Assembly (NCBI RefSeq): GCF_009711045.1
Contig: NZ_WMJX01000003.1
Span: 19,966-83,965 of the forward strand
Origin: Myroides albus
Lineage (GTDB): Bacteria > Bacteroidota > Bacteroidia > Flavobacteriales > Flavobacteriaceae
Direction: 5' to 3'
Length of the DNA stretch: 64,000 bases
In this document: positions 26,896-36,644 of the stretch, one piece after another
Layout: every line of letters begins with the position of its first letter
How positions within the stretch are numbered: the first letter of the stretch is position 1
Program-made: the position numbers and the translations under genes
Notes under the pieces: generated by a model
The model's input: only the letters and a program-made list of their open reading frames with translations
Databases searched by the model: none
What the model was told of the DNA's origin: nothing

Positions 26896-28428
26896 TTAAA
26901 ATGTAACCCCTAAGGTTGCACTAACGAAATTGTTTGTTTCATTCACATTATATTTAACCTGTTCAAATTGAGTTTGTACAAAAATATTAGGTAAGTTCTG
27001 TACTTTAAAATCATATCTAACTACTAAGCCACAATTAAAATAATTTGCAGAGTTAATCATATAGTCCTGTTTAACCCATTGATTCATAGCAGGGCTATAG
27101 TGGAACTCTTTCAATCTTTCTGTTGTTTCTTTTAAGTTTCTAACCTTAAAATACGGTTTTAGACTAATTGTACTTGAAGTATTAATACTTCTCAAATAAT
27201 CTACTTCAATACCTAAATGAATATATGTAAATCGTTGTTTAACTTGTGTATCCCTTCTTTTTTCATCTGTTTGTTCCACTCCAAATAGCGGAGTAACAGT
27301 GAATCTACTTAAAGCAGTACTATACTGATAGAAAATAGAAGTATAAATGTCGCTGCGTACAAATTTATACAACTCTTTCTCTGCAATCTTGGTCTCTAAT
27401 TTTTCGACTTTCGAATAAAAATACTCTGTTCCTCTCGATTCACTCAAGAGGTAACTTACTTTAGCTCCAAGGCGATGTTGTTCAAAATCAATGTATTTAA
27501 CAGCACTTACTGTATACTTTTTGGTTTCCAATTTAGACATATCTTTTGCAGGAGAACTGCCTATCCCTTTATCTACTTGAAATTTGCCAAAAGCTCCTTG
27601 AATCACAAAATCTTTCCCCTTATTCTTAGCAATGGTACCTCCAACATCATAACCAAAACCTTCGTATAAATTAGTCATATCAACAGCCGAGCTAAAATAG
27701 TAATTATAAGATCCCAAGCCTGTCAGATGATAAGCGATTGGTTTACCTAATAAGTTTACAAACTTCAAACTTGAGTTTTGTGAATACTTATTCAAATGAG
27801 TATATACACCAATCTCGTAATCTTTAAAGACATTATAGGTAATACCTAAGTGCACCTTCAAATCAGAAACGGTATTTTTAGGTCTTGGATCCACTTCCCT
27901 ATAACCGCTTTTTGCCGTATAAGTAACCTCAGCACCAAGTGTAAATTTCCGCCATTCCTTAGCAATACCTCCACTAAAGTGATAAATATCTTGCTTCATC
28001 GTACCACCAATAGAATCCCCTACAACATAAGGACCCAAAATATGCCTATCCATATTTTCATTCCACATCATATTCTTTTGCTTTTGATTCTTATATGAAG
28101 CACCACCCCAAATAACTTTGTTCCCTTTCAATCTTTGGTAAGAAAAAGTATTGACACTAAAAGCGTCTAATCCATCACCATCTTGTACCAAATAAGCATC
28201 TTTCCGATCAGACTGATAATTCATATTCAATTCAGAATACGACAAGGGAATTGCCGAATACATATACGAGCGATTAGCAAAGAACTCCTTTCCAAATTCA
28301 GTGTACACGTTCGTTTGTAGTTCTCTATTAATATAAAGACTATCCGCAACTACGTGCTGAGCGTAAGTCTGCAGTGATAAGATAAAAACAAATAAACCAC
28401 TGATACTATTTACAACAATCTTCTTCAA
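26896..28428 (-). CDS. Outer-membrane beta-barrel protein (DUF6850-like), operon copy A
   Basis: 510 residues: signal peptide ending TYAQ, then a beta-rich protein with alternating aromatic strands and a C-terminal aromatic end (NFVSATLGVTF), typical of an outer-membrane barrel. I recall the family as DUF6850; the number is from memory. VDPRPKN, MMWNE and SIGG(T/D) motifs are shared with the paralogue at 33881-35398. It lies 26 bp upstream of the peroxidase. Role unknown. Confidence 0.75.
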   Translation of the reverse strand: MKKIVVNSISGLFVFILSLQTYAQHVVADSLYINRELQTNVYTEFGKEFFANRSYMYSAIPLSYSELNMNYQSDRKDAYLVQDGDGLDAFSVNTFSYQRLKGNKVIWGGASYKNQKQKNMMWNENMDRHILGPYVVGDSIGGTMKQDIYHFSGGIAKEWRKFTLGAEVTYTAKSGYREVDPRPKNTVSDLKVHLGITYNVFKDYEIGVYTHLNKYSQNSSLKFVNLLGKPIAYHLTGLGSYNYYFSSAVDMTNLYEGFGYDVGGTIAKNKGKDFVIQGAFGKFQVDKGIGSSPAKDMSKLETKKYTVSAVKYIDFEQHRLGAKVSYLLSESRGTEYFYSKVEKLETKIAEKELYKFVRSDIYTSIFYQYSTALSRFTVTPLFGVEQTDEKRRDTQVKQRFTYIHLGIEVDYLRSINTSSTISLKPYFKVRNLKETTERLKEFHYSPAMNQWVKQDYMINSANYFNCGLVVRYDFKVQNLPNIFVQTQFEQVKYNVNETNNFVSATLGVTF

Positions 28429-28440
28429 TCTTGTCCTTCT

Positions 28441-29670
28441 TTAATTGTGAATAATTCCATCTAGTAAAGACGCTCTTGATTCGGGAACAAAATCAACTGA
28501 TGAATTATTGGTATCTTTATATACTTCTCTTCCAAATTCATTCTGTCCTAAACCTTTTCTACGCACCGATTTACCATATCTTCCCTTATCACCATCCGAT
28601 GTTGCACAGTAAGTAAAACCACTATCAATACCAGCACTTGTAACCAAACGCTCCAGCTTATCAGGAATACTATTATTCACACCATCTAATATCCAATTAT
28701 TTGGAATTTTATAGCGACTAAAACTCTGCTCTTTTCCAGATCCAGTCAAGTAAGAATAGTCATACTTGTGCTCACTTAACCAACTATCAACACTTTCTCC
28801 ATCAGGAAAACGAGCAATAATATAACCTGTATAACCACGGTCATGCATGACAAACATACCAAAATTCATTTTTGTATAAATTACATCAACGTTTGGTACA
28901 CTTGGATTATCTGGCTGCACTTTTGGACCGTCTAAAGTTGGAAACTCAAAGTCAGCTTTTGTTAAGTCAGGTCCAGCCACATTGGGCAGGTTGTGATTCT
29001 GTGCATTGTCTGCAATAACGATAAAGTCACCAGGTTCAACAGGATAGTCCGTTCCATTACCAGGTAGCATCATAACAGATTGACAAACAAATGCCTCATC
29101 TAAAATGAATGGGGTTTCTTTATTATCGCGTGTAGTCATGAAGTCAGATTGAGCGATTAACAATCCATCTGCATAGAGCACTCTATCTGTATTATTGACA
29201 ATTTTAAAATACCTACCCGTTTGGTATGATTTTCCTTCATTGGTCTGAAAACCAGTGTAAAATAATTCTTCAAAAATAAAATCATCAGTAAATTGTTTAA
29301 CTGTCAATTTGATATTCACATTCGTTACTTGACTTGTAATATCAAGCATCTCGTTTTTGCTACCTAAAATTACTTCTTCACCATCCTCAAGAATACCAAT
29401 ACCTTCCGAAGACATTCGGTAGGATCCCACTGGAAGCGCAACTGAAAAATAAGGCGTATTCTCAGCCTTTTCGATTGTCTTCATCCCTGTATTCACCTCG
29501 GTAAATTCGACTTCTAACTCTTTAATTTCCTTAACATCATCAACTTTAAATGTCATAGAAACAACGGCATTCTGAGTTAATTCAGTTGCGTTATCATCAC
29601 TAAGACAAGAGCTAACAGTTAAGCTCATTACTGTTAATAAAACAGCTAAATATATTTGTCTAAATTTCAT
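28441..29670 (-). CDS. Surface lipoprotein with lamin-tail-like domain (DUF4876-like), operon copy A
   Basis: 409 residues: lipobox VSSC (Cys22) followed by LSDDN, an acidic export-type signal. An N-terminal beta-sandwich comes first, then an LTD-like domain (FIFEELFYTG, YFKIVNNTDRVLYADGLLI). The conserved end motif RYGKSVRRKGLGQN, KDTNNSSVDF, PESRASL is also in the paralogue. The DUF number is from memory. It probably sits on the cell surface as partner of the co-encoded TonB receptor (13 bp to the next gene, 4 bp from the receptor). Confidence 0.75.
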   Translation of the reverse strand: MKFRQIYLAVLLTVMSLTVSSCLSDDNATELTQNAVVSMTFKVDDVKEIKELEVEFTEVNTGMKTIEKAENTPYFSVALPVGSYRMSSEGIGILEDGEEVILGSKNEMLDITSQVTNVNIKLTVKQFTDDFIFEELFYTGFQTNEGKSYQTGRYFKIVNNTDRVLYADGLLIAQSDFMTTRDNKETPFILDEAFVCQSVMMLPGNGTDYPVEPGDFIVIADNAQNHNLPNVAGPDLTKADFEFPTLDGPKVQPDNPSVPNVDVIYTKMNFGMFVMHDRGYTGYIIARFPDGESVDSWLSEHKYDYSYLTGSGKEQSFSRYKIPNNWILDGVNNSIPDKLERLVTSAGIDSGFTYCATSDGDKGRYGKSVRRKGLGQNEFGREVYKDTNNSSVDFVPESRASLLDGIIHN

Positions 29671-29673
29671 TTT

Positions 29674-32430
29674 CTAAATATTAAAATTGATTTCCATTCC
29701 AAAATAGGGACCACTATCATCTTTTCTATTAACTTTCACACCGTTGAAGGTATAAGATTCATAATGCGTAAATAGTCGATTAACAAACATTGACGCTTTT
29801 ACAGACTTATATATTCGCTTAGAAATCTTAAAGTTTGCATTAAAAGTAAAAGGCGTGCGTTTCTCCATCCCGTCAGTGCTCGAAACATTTCTAACTAAAT
29901 GTTGAAGCATTGGATCCTTCATACTCTCTTCAGTATACTCATGTACAACATTATCAATACCTATATAAGCATAAGGAGCTGCCACTCGATTCAAATTCAA
30001 ATCTCTTCTAAACAAATCACCTTGTAGAGAAGCTGAAATATTCATATCTAAGCTTGGTAAATAAGTATCTACAACCAAGTTATAAACTAACGAAGACCTT
30101 CTATACCCATTATCATCAGCATATATACCGGCATATAAAAACTCTTGACCATTTACAGATAGACCAGGTCTATGCAAAATAGGAGCGCTATTTGAATAAG
30201 TAGTTTTAAACCAAGCTCCATTCAAAGTAAAACGAGTATTAATACTTTCGAATCGCGGAGAACTATATCCAAATTCAATCCCTGTTTTAAAAGTATTACT
30301 ACCGTTTTCGGTATGAGAATACTGTGACATTACTTGCTTATTGGTAGAAGTGGAACTATCTAAGTTAGGGCGGCCTAACTCGTCATTCCACACGATATCC
30401 TTAGCTTCATATCGATCGTATTCAAACCCCATAAACTGTGTCATATCTCTAAAACCTGTTGACATCTTTTCGTCGAAGTAAGTAATATAGAATTTATGTT
30501 TATTATAAGCTAAATCCAGTCTAATCTCGCGTTTGATATTCTTTGCTCCAATCAGGCTTTGATTTTGCAAAGACATTCTATACGTATAAAATTGAGCATA
30601 GTAGTTATCATTTTGTGGATCATAATAACTTACTTGAGCCATATCAAAATATCTATCTTGTGGATATAACAATGCCAGAGTAGGTTGTTTATAGAGTTCA
30701 CCATATCCTACAGTGATATCTGTTTTCAAAAAATCATTCCCTATCTTCACCTCAGGTAATCCCCATTGAAAATTGACACGTGGCTCTACAAAAACGCGGT
30801 CACTAATACTAAAGTCCTTGCTAATACCTAACATTTTAGACATGCGAAGTCCTCCGTATAATTGTAAGTGATGTGCTCCCAAGTCATACTCCATTCTATC
30901 TCCAATATAGGCAGCTAATAATTGTGAAGCAGGTATATCCTTAAAAGGTCTTGGTCTTTTTACAACACCTAATGTTGGAGGTAACATAGGGTCGTAGACC
31001 TCACCATCTCCGTTGTTTTTAGAATATCTAAATTCAATACCGGATTCAATCTCATGACTAATCCCCCCTGTGACAAACCCCAAAGTAGTTTGTAAAGTTG
31101 TATTTATGTTCAGAGGTCTTCCTTGCGTCTTGTAGTTTGACACATAAGAAGAAGGTAGAAAAACACCTTCGTTAACTCCTGTCTCGTTTGATATAGGTAT
31201 GGCATTTCGCCCACTTTGTTGAACAAAGACACTTCCTTTGATATCCTCTATTCCTTGAGAGATGTATGTATTCAATTTTACATTATTAAACACCGCATAT
31301 TCTGGGAAGTTCAATTGTAAATTATTACCTAATGAAAAGTATTGTTTACTATTCTTATAAGAATCTGTACGGTCAAAACCTGTATCAGGATCAAACTTAT
31401 CATTGTCGATCGTTCCACTATAATCAAGATTGGATTTCCAAACTAACTCCGTATCATTCAAAGTCCATGCTTTCTCCGAACGAAGTGAAGCAGAAACTCT
31501 CTTATAATTCTCAAGTACATTTCGCGGTTCACTTTTAGCATCTAAAAAATCAACACTTGCATTCAGCCTCCAACCACTTTTGGTATCAATTCCCTTTCCT
31601 ACATAATACAATTTACTAAAGCCATCCACTTTAAAGCGAGCTTGTAAAGGAGTATACCCAACCTTTCTATTGATTTTAATCAATCCTGAGGTTAAATCAC
31701 CATAGGCAGCTGTAGGAATACCGCGAATCACTTCAACACTTTCAATATCATTGGTAGCAATACTACGCATATCAATACCTATGTGAGAAGTTTTGCCAAG
31801 AGGACCTGATGTTGTATTTGAGGATACTTGTAGATCCGCATTAGAATTAAGCACATTCCCATCCATCATAAACTGAACTCCCAAGGAACTGGTATTATAA
31901 CCACTACTGCCATTTTCACGTAATAGCACAGGGTTAACACTTGTCAAGATAGGATCCTTTGCTTGACCACCTGGCAATAATTCCATAAGATCCGTAAAGC
32001 TTGAAGGTTGCAAATGTTCCATCGCTTGGCGATTAATCACTGAAGTAGAAGTTAAACCTTTACTTTCTGTGGCCGTGATAATCATCTCCTCTAAAATGTT
32101 AGCATTAGGCGTTAAAACAATTTCTCTTGATAAATCACCTAATAAGGATACTGAAAATTCTTCATGCTGAAATCCAATATGATTCACATGAATAGTATAA
32201 TTATCGGGAGTTAAGCTAAAAATAACTTCTCCCTTATCATTAGTCAATTGGATATAACTTTGATTCTTACTATCAACAGCGATTATGGTGGCATCTGTGA
32301 TGAGTATTTTGGCAGAATCAACTGCTCTTAAAGATAAAGAAACTTTGTTGCCTTGACCAAAAAGTAAAGAGCTGAATAACAAAACAATAGTTAGAAAAAT
32401 ATGTTTTGCTAAATGTGTCGCGCATTTCAT
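29674..32430 (-). CDS. TonB-dependent receptor with carboxypeptidase-regulatory-like domain, operon copy A
   Basis: 918 residues: signal peptide (ending FGQ), a CarboxypepD_reg-like beta-sandwich (about 28-115), TonB plug (about 120-260, with VIRGIPTAAYGDLTSGLIKI) and a 22-strand barrel ending in an aromatic strand (YFGMEINFNI). It imports an unknown ligand using TonB/ExbBD energy. It is the first gene of the operon; the promoter TTG-N20-TACTTTTG lies just upstream. Full-length paralogue at 36645-39476. Confidence 0.9.
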   Translation of the reverse strand: MKCATHLAKHIFLTIVLLFSSLLFGQGNKVSLSLRAVDSAKILITDATIIAVDSKNQSYIQLTNDKGEVIFSLTPDNYTIHVNHIGFQHEEFSVSLLGDLSREIVLTPNANILEEMIITATESKGLTSTSVINRQAMEHLQPSSFTDLMELLPGGQAKDPILTSVNPVLLRENGSSGYNTSSLGVQFMMDGNVLNSNADLQVSSNTTSGPLGKTSHIGIDMRSIATNDIESVEVIRGIPTAAYGDLTSGLIKINRKVGYTPLQARFKVDGFSKLYYVGKGIDTKSGWRLNASVDFLDAKSEPRNVLENYKRVSASLRSEKAWTLNDTELVWKSNLDYSGTIDNDKFDPDTGFDRTDSYKNSKQYFSLGNNLQLNFPEYAVFNNVKLNTYISQGIEDIKGSVFVQQSGRNAIPISNETGVNEGVFLPSSYVSNYKTQGRPLNINTTLQTTLGFVTGGISHEIESGIEFRYSKNNGDGEVYDPMLPPTLGVVKRPRPFKDIPASQLLAAYIGDRMEYDLGAHHLQLYGGLRMSKMLGISKDFSISDRVFVEPRVNFQWGLPEVKIGNDFLKTDITVGYGELYKQPTLALLYPQDRYFDMAQVSYYDPQNDNYYAQFYTYRMSLQNQSLIGAKNIKREIRLDLAYNKHKFYITYFDEKMSTGFRDMTQFMGFEYDRYEAKDIVWNDELGRPNLDSSTSTNKQVMSQYSHTENGSNTFKTGIEFGYSSPRFESINTRFTLNGAWFKTTYSNSAPILHRPGLSVNGQEFLYAGIYADDNGYRRSSLVYNLVVDTYLPSLDMNISASLQGDLFRRDLNLNRVAAPYAYIGIDNVVHEYTEESMKDPMLQHLVRNVSSTDGMEKRTPFTFNANFKISKRIYKSVKASMFVNRLFTHYESYTFNGVKVNRKDDSGPYFGMEINFNI

Positions 32431-32455
32431 TCAAATCTATTTTCAAATAGGTTGA

Positions 32456-32486
32456 CAAAAGTAGTCAAGAAAAATACATTACGCAA
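32456..32486 (-). promoter_or_regulatory. Promoter of duplicated operon copy A
   Basis: On the minus strand TTG (32486-32484), 20 bp, then TACTTTTG (32463-32456), matching the Bacteroidota TTG/TAnnTTTG promoter. The same spacing is found for operon copy B. Confidence 0.7.
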
Positions 32487-32671
32487 TTTATTTAGACTTG
32501 GTTCAAATTAATTACACATATATATTTAAGATTTAATATAAATAGCATAAAAAACACATATTAAACAAAATAGATGAAAAATACTCAACATATTAAACCA
32601 ATTTACATTATAAACACATCATTACATCCAAGTCCCCATCATTAACACTATACTGATTACTTCTAAATAAG

Positions 32672-32709
32672 AAAAAACTTCTTTAGAACTGTCTCTAAAG
32701 AAGTTTTTT
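32672..32709 (-). terminator. Terminator of duplicated operon copy B
   Basis: Perfect 16-bp inverted repeat (arms contain AACTTCTTTAGA and TCTAAAGAAGTT) around loop ACTGTC, followed on the minus strand by a T-run. Confidence 0.9.
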
Positions 32710-32733
32710 ACATACCATTAAAGTAAATAAGCG

Positions 32734-33864
32734 TTACTTCGTTGGAAAAATAGGACGTTCCATTTTATAGTAACTTCCTGACATTGATTCTAAAAATGCT
32801 ACAATAGCTTTTATTTCTTTCTCATTTAATTTTAATGGTTTCATCAGTGGATCTGTTAGAGGAAAGAGTGGATCTAATGCTTTCTCTTCCTCTGTAGGGT
32901 CTATCATGTGCATCCCACTATTATACAAATTCACTATTCCTTCTAAGTCATCCATTAACCCATTATGCATCCATGGCTTAGTCACTAATAGGTCTCTTAA
33001 AGAAGGTGTTTTAAATTTACCCACATCATCTGCCTTTTTGGTATGTAAGTATAATCCTAAGTCTTCGTACTCTCTCTTGTAATATGTCAATCCTATATTG
33101 TGAAAAGACTCATCTGTAAGATATTTACCATGATGACAATTCATACATCCTGCCTTAGTTCTAAATAAGTGCATTCCATATATCTCCTGTTCTGTTAGGT
33201 ACTGATACTCTCCTTGCATAAATTTGTCGAAACGACTAGGCTGACTTTTAATTGTCTTTTGAAAAGTAGCTATTGCCCCCACTATTCTTTCATAAGTCAC
33301 TTTGTCATCTCCGTAAGTTTCTTTAAACAAGGGCTTGTACTCTTTATACTTGCTTAACTTCGCTGGTAGTGATTTGACATCCATATCCATTTCATGATGA
33401 GCAGATAAAGGTCCCATCGCTTGCTCTTCTAGCGTTAATGCTCTACCATCCCAAAAGAAAGAACTACGCTCAGCAATATTGTATAAAGAAGGAGTATTTC
33501 TGGCTCCTAATAAATGATCATTCCCTAGTGATACCTGTCTATGGTCTGTCCATCCCATTTCAGGATCGTGACAAGAGCTACAAGATATCTGATTAGACTT
33601 TGATAACTTAGGGTCAAAGAACAGTGCTTTACCTAATACCACTTCTGGCAAATCTTGTGTCTCATAGTATAATGTATCTACCTCTATTGCCCCAAACTCT
33701 TTCCATTCTACACTTTTATCTATTATCGGACTAGGCCAATAGCTTATAGGTCTTTTATATTGATCTGTAATCTCTGTGTATTCTGAAACTGATCTTACCT
33801 CAAAATTAGTGTATCCTATAAATAGTAATACCGCCCCAATAATAACACCTACCTTTTTTTTCAT
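32734..33864 (-). CDS. Di-haem cytochrome c peroxidase-like protein, operon copy B
   Basis: 376 residues, same architecture as copy A: signal peptide, CSSCH and CMNCH haem motifs, KPWMHNG distal-ligand region. Long identical stretches with copy A (for example around SCSSCHDPEMGWTD and EIYGMHLFRTKA) show recent duplication. It is the last gene of its operon, 16 bp after the barrel gene. Confidence 0.9.
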   Translation of the reverse strand: MKKKVGVIIGAVLLFIGYTNFEVRSVSEYTEITDQYKRPISYWPSPIIDKSVEWKEFGAIEVDTLYYETQDLPEVVLGKALFFDPKLSKSNQISCSSCHDPEMGWTDHRQVSLGNDHLLGARNTPSLYNIAERSSFFWDGRALTLEEQAMGPLSAHHEMDMDVKSLPAKLSKYKEYKPLFKETYGDDKVTYERIVGAIATFQKTIKSQPSRFDKFMQGEYQYLTEQEIYGMHLFRTKAGCMNCHHGKYLTDESFHNIGLTYYKREYEDLGLYLHTKKADDVGKFKTPSLRDLLVTKPWMHNGLMDDLEGIVNLYNSGMHMIDPTEEEKALDPLFPLTDPLMKPLKLNEKEIKAIVAFLESMSGSYYKMERPIFPTK

Positions 33865-33880
33865 CTATCTTCTCTCTCTT

Positions 33881-35398
33881 TTAAAACGTAATCCCTAAAC
33901 TCATCATCACACTACTGTTGTTTTGAAACTGCTTATAATTTTGGAAATAATACTCTCCACCTACAAATACATCTATTACTTTCGGCAAAGCAAAATCATA
34001 TCGAACCTTAAAGCTTCCTTCCCAATACTCTGCTATCTGAACAGCATAGTTATCAAGTAGCATTTGATTTATAGCATTACTATTTCCATAATTAAAAGTA
34101 GCCTTTTCTTTAGCAGTTTGTCTTACCTTCCAATTAGAAGCTACTGTCAATAGACTTCTATCCTTAAATGTGTACATCCATTGTAAATCTGCTCCCATAT
34201 AGGTATACTGAATATCTGTTTTAGAATAAGGCTTTTTATAACGTTCTACCTCTTGAGTTATTCCTATATACGGTAAGATACTATACACACTATTTAAAGT
34301 TCCATACTTAAATACTCCACTTAATCTAAGACTCTTATTCTCGTATTTATATTGTTCTTCTTGTCCTATCTTTAAATAGTTCGTAGCGCTCACATTGACA
34401 AACAAATTCTCTGTACCCTTTCTCGTCTTCATGTTTCCATCTAAGCGAACACCTAACTGAGTAGCTTGTACATCAAATAGCTTCCCTACAGAGAAGAAAT
34501 GCTCTACCTCCTTAACTTTAGAAACTTGCAAATCATAGAAATCAGGCAGTAACTTCTCAAAACTAAAAATATTCATTCCCACTGTGGCAAACCACTTCTT
34601 CTGATAAGTGTCATATACTTGTAGAGAAGTACCATACCTCCAACCATCATAATAAGCCTCTCTTCTTTTTCCTTTCAATAGATTATTGAAGTTTCCCATT
34701 CCACTCATCTCATATATCACAGGAAATCCAGTAGGACTATAAAAGTCCATCTTGTGTTTCTGTGTATATTTCTCTATTGAAGTATTTACCCCTATAGTAA
34801 AGAACTCCTTAAATACTCTACTCACACCTATATTCCCTCCTAATCGAGCAGAGAGGTTCTTAGGTCTAGGGTCTATATTCCGGTATTCCATCTTCGCTTT
34901 ATAAAAACCAGAGATACCGATATTGTACTTTCCTAATCGTTGGGCATAACCACCAGCGATATGATAATCTTCATACTTAATATCTCCACCTACACTATCC
35001 GCTACCACATACGGAAATATTAAATGGTAATCCGCACTCTCATTCCACATTACATCTCTTCGCTTACCTTGTTGATAAGTAGCACTGCCCCACACAGCAC
35101 TATGCTTATCTAATTTATGGTAAGCATTCGCTTGAAAAGACAAATCATCTCTGTTTTTACCCTCTTGAGCTAAGGTTGTTTCATTCTTACTATTCTGTTT
35201 TGCGATTTCGAAAGAAGTTAAGCTGTACTTTCTATAGTCTAAATAGTGAGATGGATTGACATAAATAGGTTCTTCAAAATGATGTATTACATCTTGATTC
35301 TCCTTTACTTTTATTGCCAATGAATCTGACTGTTGACCATATCCCCATACAGTACTCAACAATGACAACAGACATAACCCAAAATGAAAGTGCTTCAT
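33881..35398 (-). CDS. Outer-membrane beta-barrel protein (DUF6850-like), operon copy B
   Basis: 505 residues: signal peptide ending GYGQ and barrel-type beta-strands ending MMSLGITF. Paralogous to 26896-28428 but clearly more diverged than the peroxidase pair; shared motifs include MWNES, IDPRPKN, YVVADSVGGD. It lies 10 bp after the lipoprotein gene. Confidence 0.75.
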   Translation of the reverse strand: MKHFHFGLCLLSLLSTVWGYGQQSDSLAIKVKENQDVIHHFEEPIYVNPSHYLDYRKYSLTSFEIAKQNSKNETTLAQEGKNRDDLSFQANAYHKLDKHSAVWGSATYQQGKRRDVMWNESADYHLIFPYVVADSVGGDIKYEDYHIAGGYAQRLGKYNIGISGFYKAKMEYRNIDPRPKNLSARLGGNIGVSRVFKEFFTIGVNTSIEKYTQKHKMDFYSPTGFPVIYEMSGMGNFNNLLKGKRREAYYDGWRYGTSLQVYDTYQKKWFATVGMNIFSFEKLLPDFYDLQVSKVKEVEHFFSVGKLFDVQATQLGVRLDGNMKTRKGTENLFVNVSATNYLKIGQEEQYKYENKSLRLSGVFKYGTLNSVYSILPYIGITQEVERYKKPYSKTDIQYTYMGADLQWMYTFKDRSLLTVASNWKVRQTAKEKATFNYGNSNAINQMLLDNYAVQIAEYWEGSFKVRYDFALPKVIDVFVGGEYYFQNYKQFQNNSSVMMSLGITF

Positions 35399-35408
35399 AC
35401 TACACTAA

Positions 35409-36632
35409 TTAATATTTAAATAATGACGGTCTTACTGCAGGTGCAAAGTCAACTGTCGAATTATTAGTATCTTTTAGAACATTGTTCCCTGCTGCATTCT
35501 TACCTAATACATGTCTTCTTACAGCCTTACCATATCTTCCTTCATCCCCTACATGTTGTGTGATATAAGTATACCCCATATCTACTGATGGAGATGTTAC
35601 ATTCCACATATACTCATCAGCGATACCTAAGTTTACAGCATCTACTATCCATGAGTTTGGAATTTTAATAGCAGAGTCTACACTAGGATATGCTTCTCCT
35701 CCGAATATCATTTCGTACTCATAATCATATATATTATCTACTACTAGCTTCTCCGTTGTCATTCCCTCAGGCATTTTCACTAAAGCATAAGCATAACTTC
35801 CTTGAATATTAACCACTAATTCATCGTGAATCGTAATCATTTTAGCTGCTTTTAATCCTACTACATCATGTACACCATCTCTAAAATTCTGAAACTCTGC
35901 GTTAGTCAAATCAATTGAGTTGCTGTTAAATTCTCTATGGTTAATAGCATTCTCTGCAAAGATTACTGATTTGCCTGGCTCTACTGGGTGGTCTTTTCCT
36001 TTACCTGGGAACTGTAAAATAGCTCCAGCAGACAATGCCTCACTCATAATATTAGGTGTATAATCTTGCTTATCATTTGTCATAAACTTAGATTGTACAA
36101 ATAACATTCCGTCTAAATACAATACCTCATCAGAGTTATTTGTTATTTTAAAGTATTGGTCATCTGTATACTGAAGTCCTTGTGGTGTTTTAGTCCCTGC
36201 GAAGAATACCTCTTCTATTACAAAACCTGTACTACTCGTTTTAAATACGATATCGATAGCCTTAGTCATTTCTCTACCCGAGATCACTACTCCTTTAATA
36301 AAGTTACCTACTTTACTCTCCTCTACTACACCGTTTACTTTATGTGTGATTACACCTTCTACTGTGATATCATAAGTACCCGTAGGAAGTGCTTTCTGTA
36401 TTTTCTTATCTCCTTCATATACTAACTCCGTTTTCTTATTAGAGTTTAGTTCTGTCAAGTAAATAGTCATCTGTTTTATCTCTTCTATCTTCGCATCTTG
36501 AGGATCATTAATCCAGAATGTTACGAAAGTCTGCTCATCCCCTGTCATATTGCTATTGTCATCAGAAGAACAAGCATTAAAACCTAATACTACTAGTAGT
36601 AAGCATAATGATTGTAAAAGTCGTTTTATCAT
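35409..36632 (-). CDS. Surface lipoprotein with lamin-tail-like domain (DUF4876-like), operon copy B
   Basis: 407 residues: lipobox GFNAC (Cys21) followed by SSDDN. The two-domain layout and end motif (RYGKAVRRHVLGKN, KDTNNSTVDF, PAVRPSL) match copy A, while the central part has diverged, as expected if the paralogues handle different ligands. It starts 12 bp after the TonB receptor stop. Confidence 0.75.
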   Translation of the reverse strand: MIKRLLQSLCLLLVVLGFNACSSDDNSNMTGDEQTFVTFWINDPQDAKIEEIKQMTIYLTELNSNKKTELVYEGDKKIQKALPTGTYDITVEGVITHKVNGVVEESKVGNFIKGVVISGREMTKAIDIVFKTSSTGFVIEEVFFAGTKTPQGLQYTDDQYFKITNNSDEVLYLDGMLFVQSKFMTNDKQDYTPNIMSEALSAGAILQFPGKGKDHPVEPGKSVIFAENAINHREFNSNSIDLTNAEFQNFRDGVHDVVGLKAAKMITIHDELVVNIQGSYAYALVKMPEGMTTEKLVVDNIYDYEYEMIFGGEAYPSVDSAIKIPNSWIVDAVNLGIADEYMWNVTSPSVDMGYTYITQHVGDEGRYGKAVRRHVLGKNAAGNNVLKDTNNSTVDFAPAVRPSLFKY

Positions 36633-36644
36633 TTTTATAAGTAT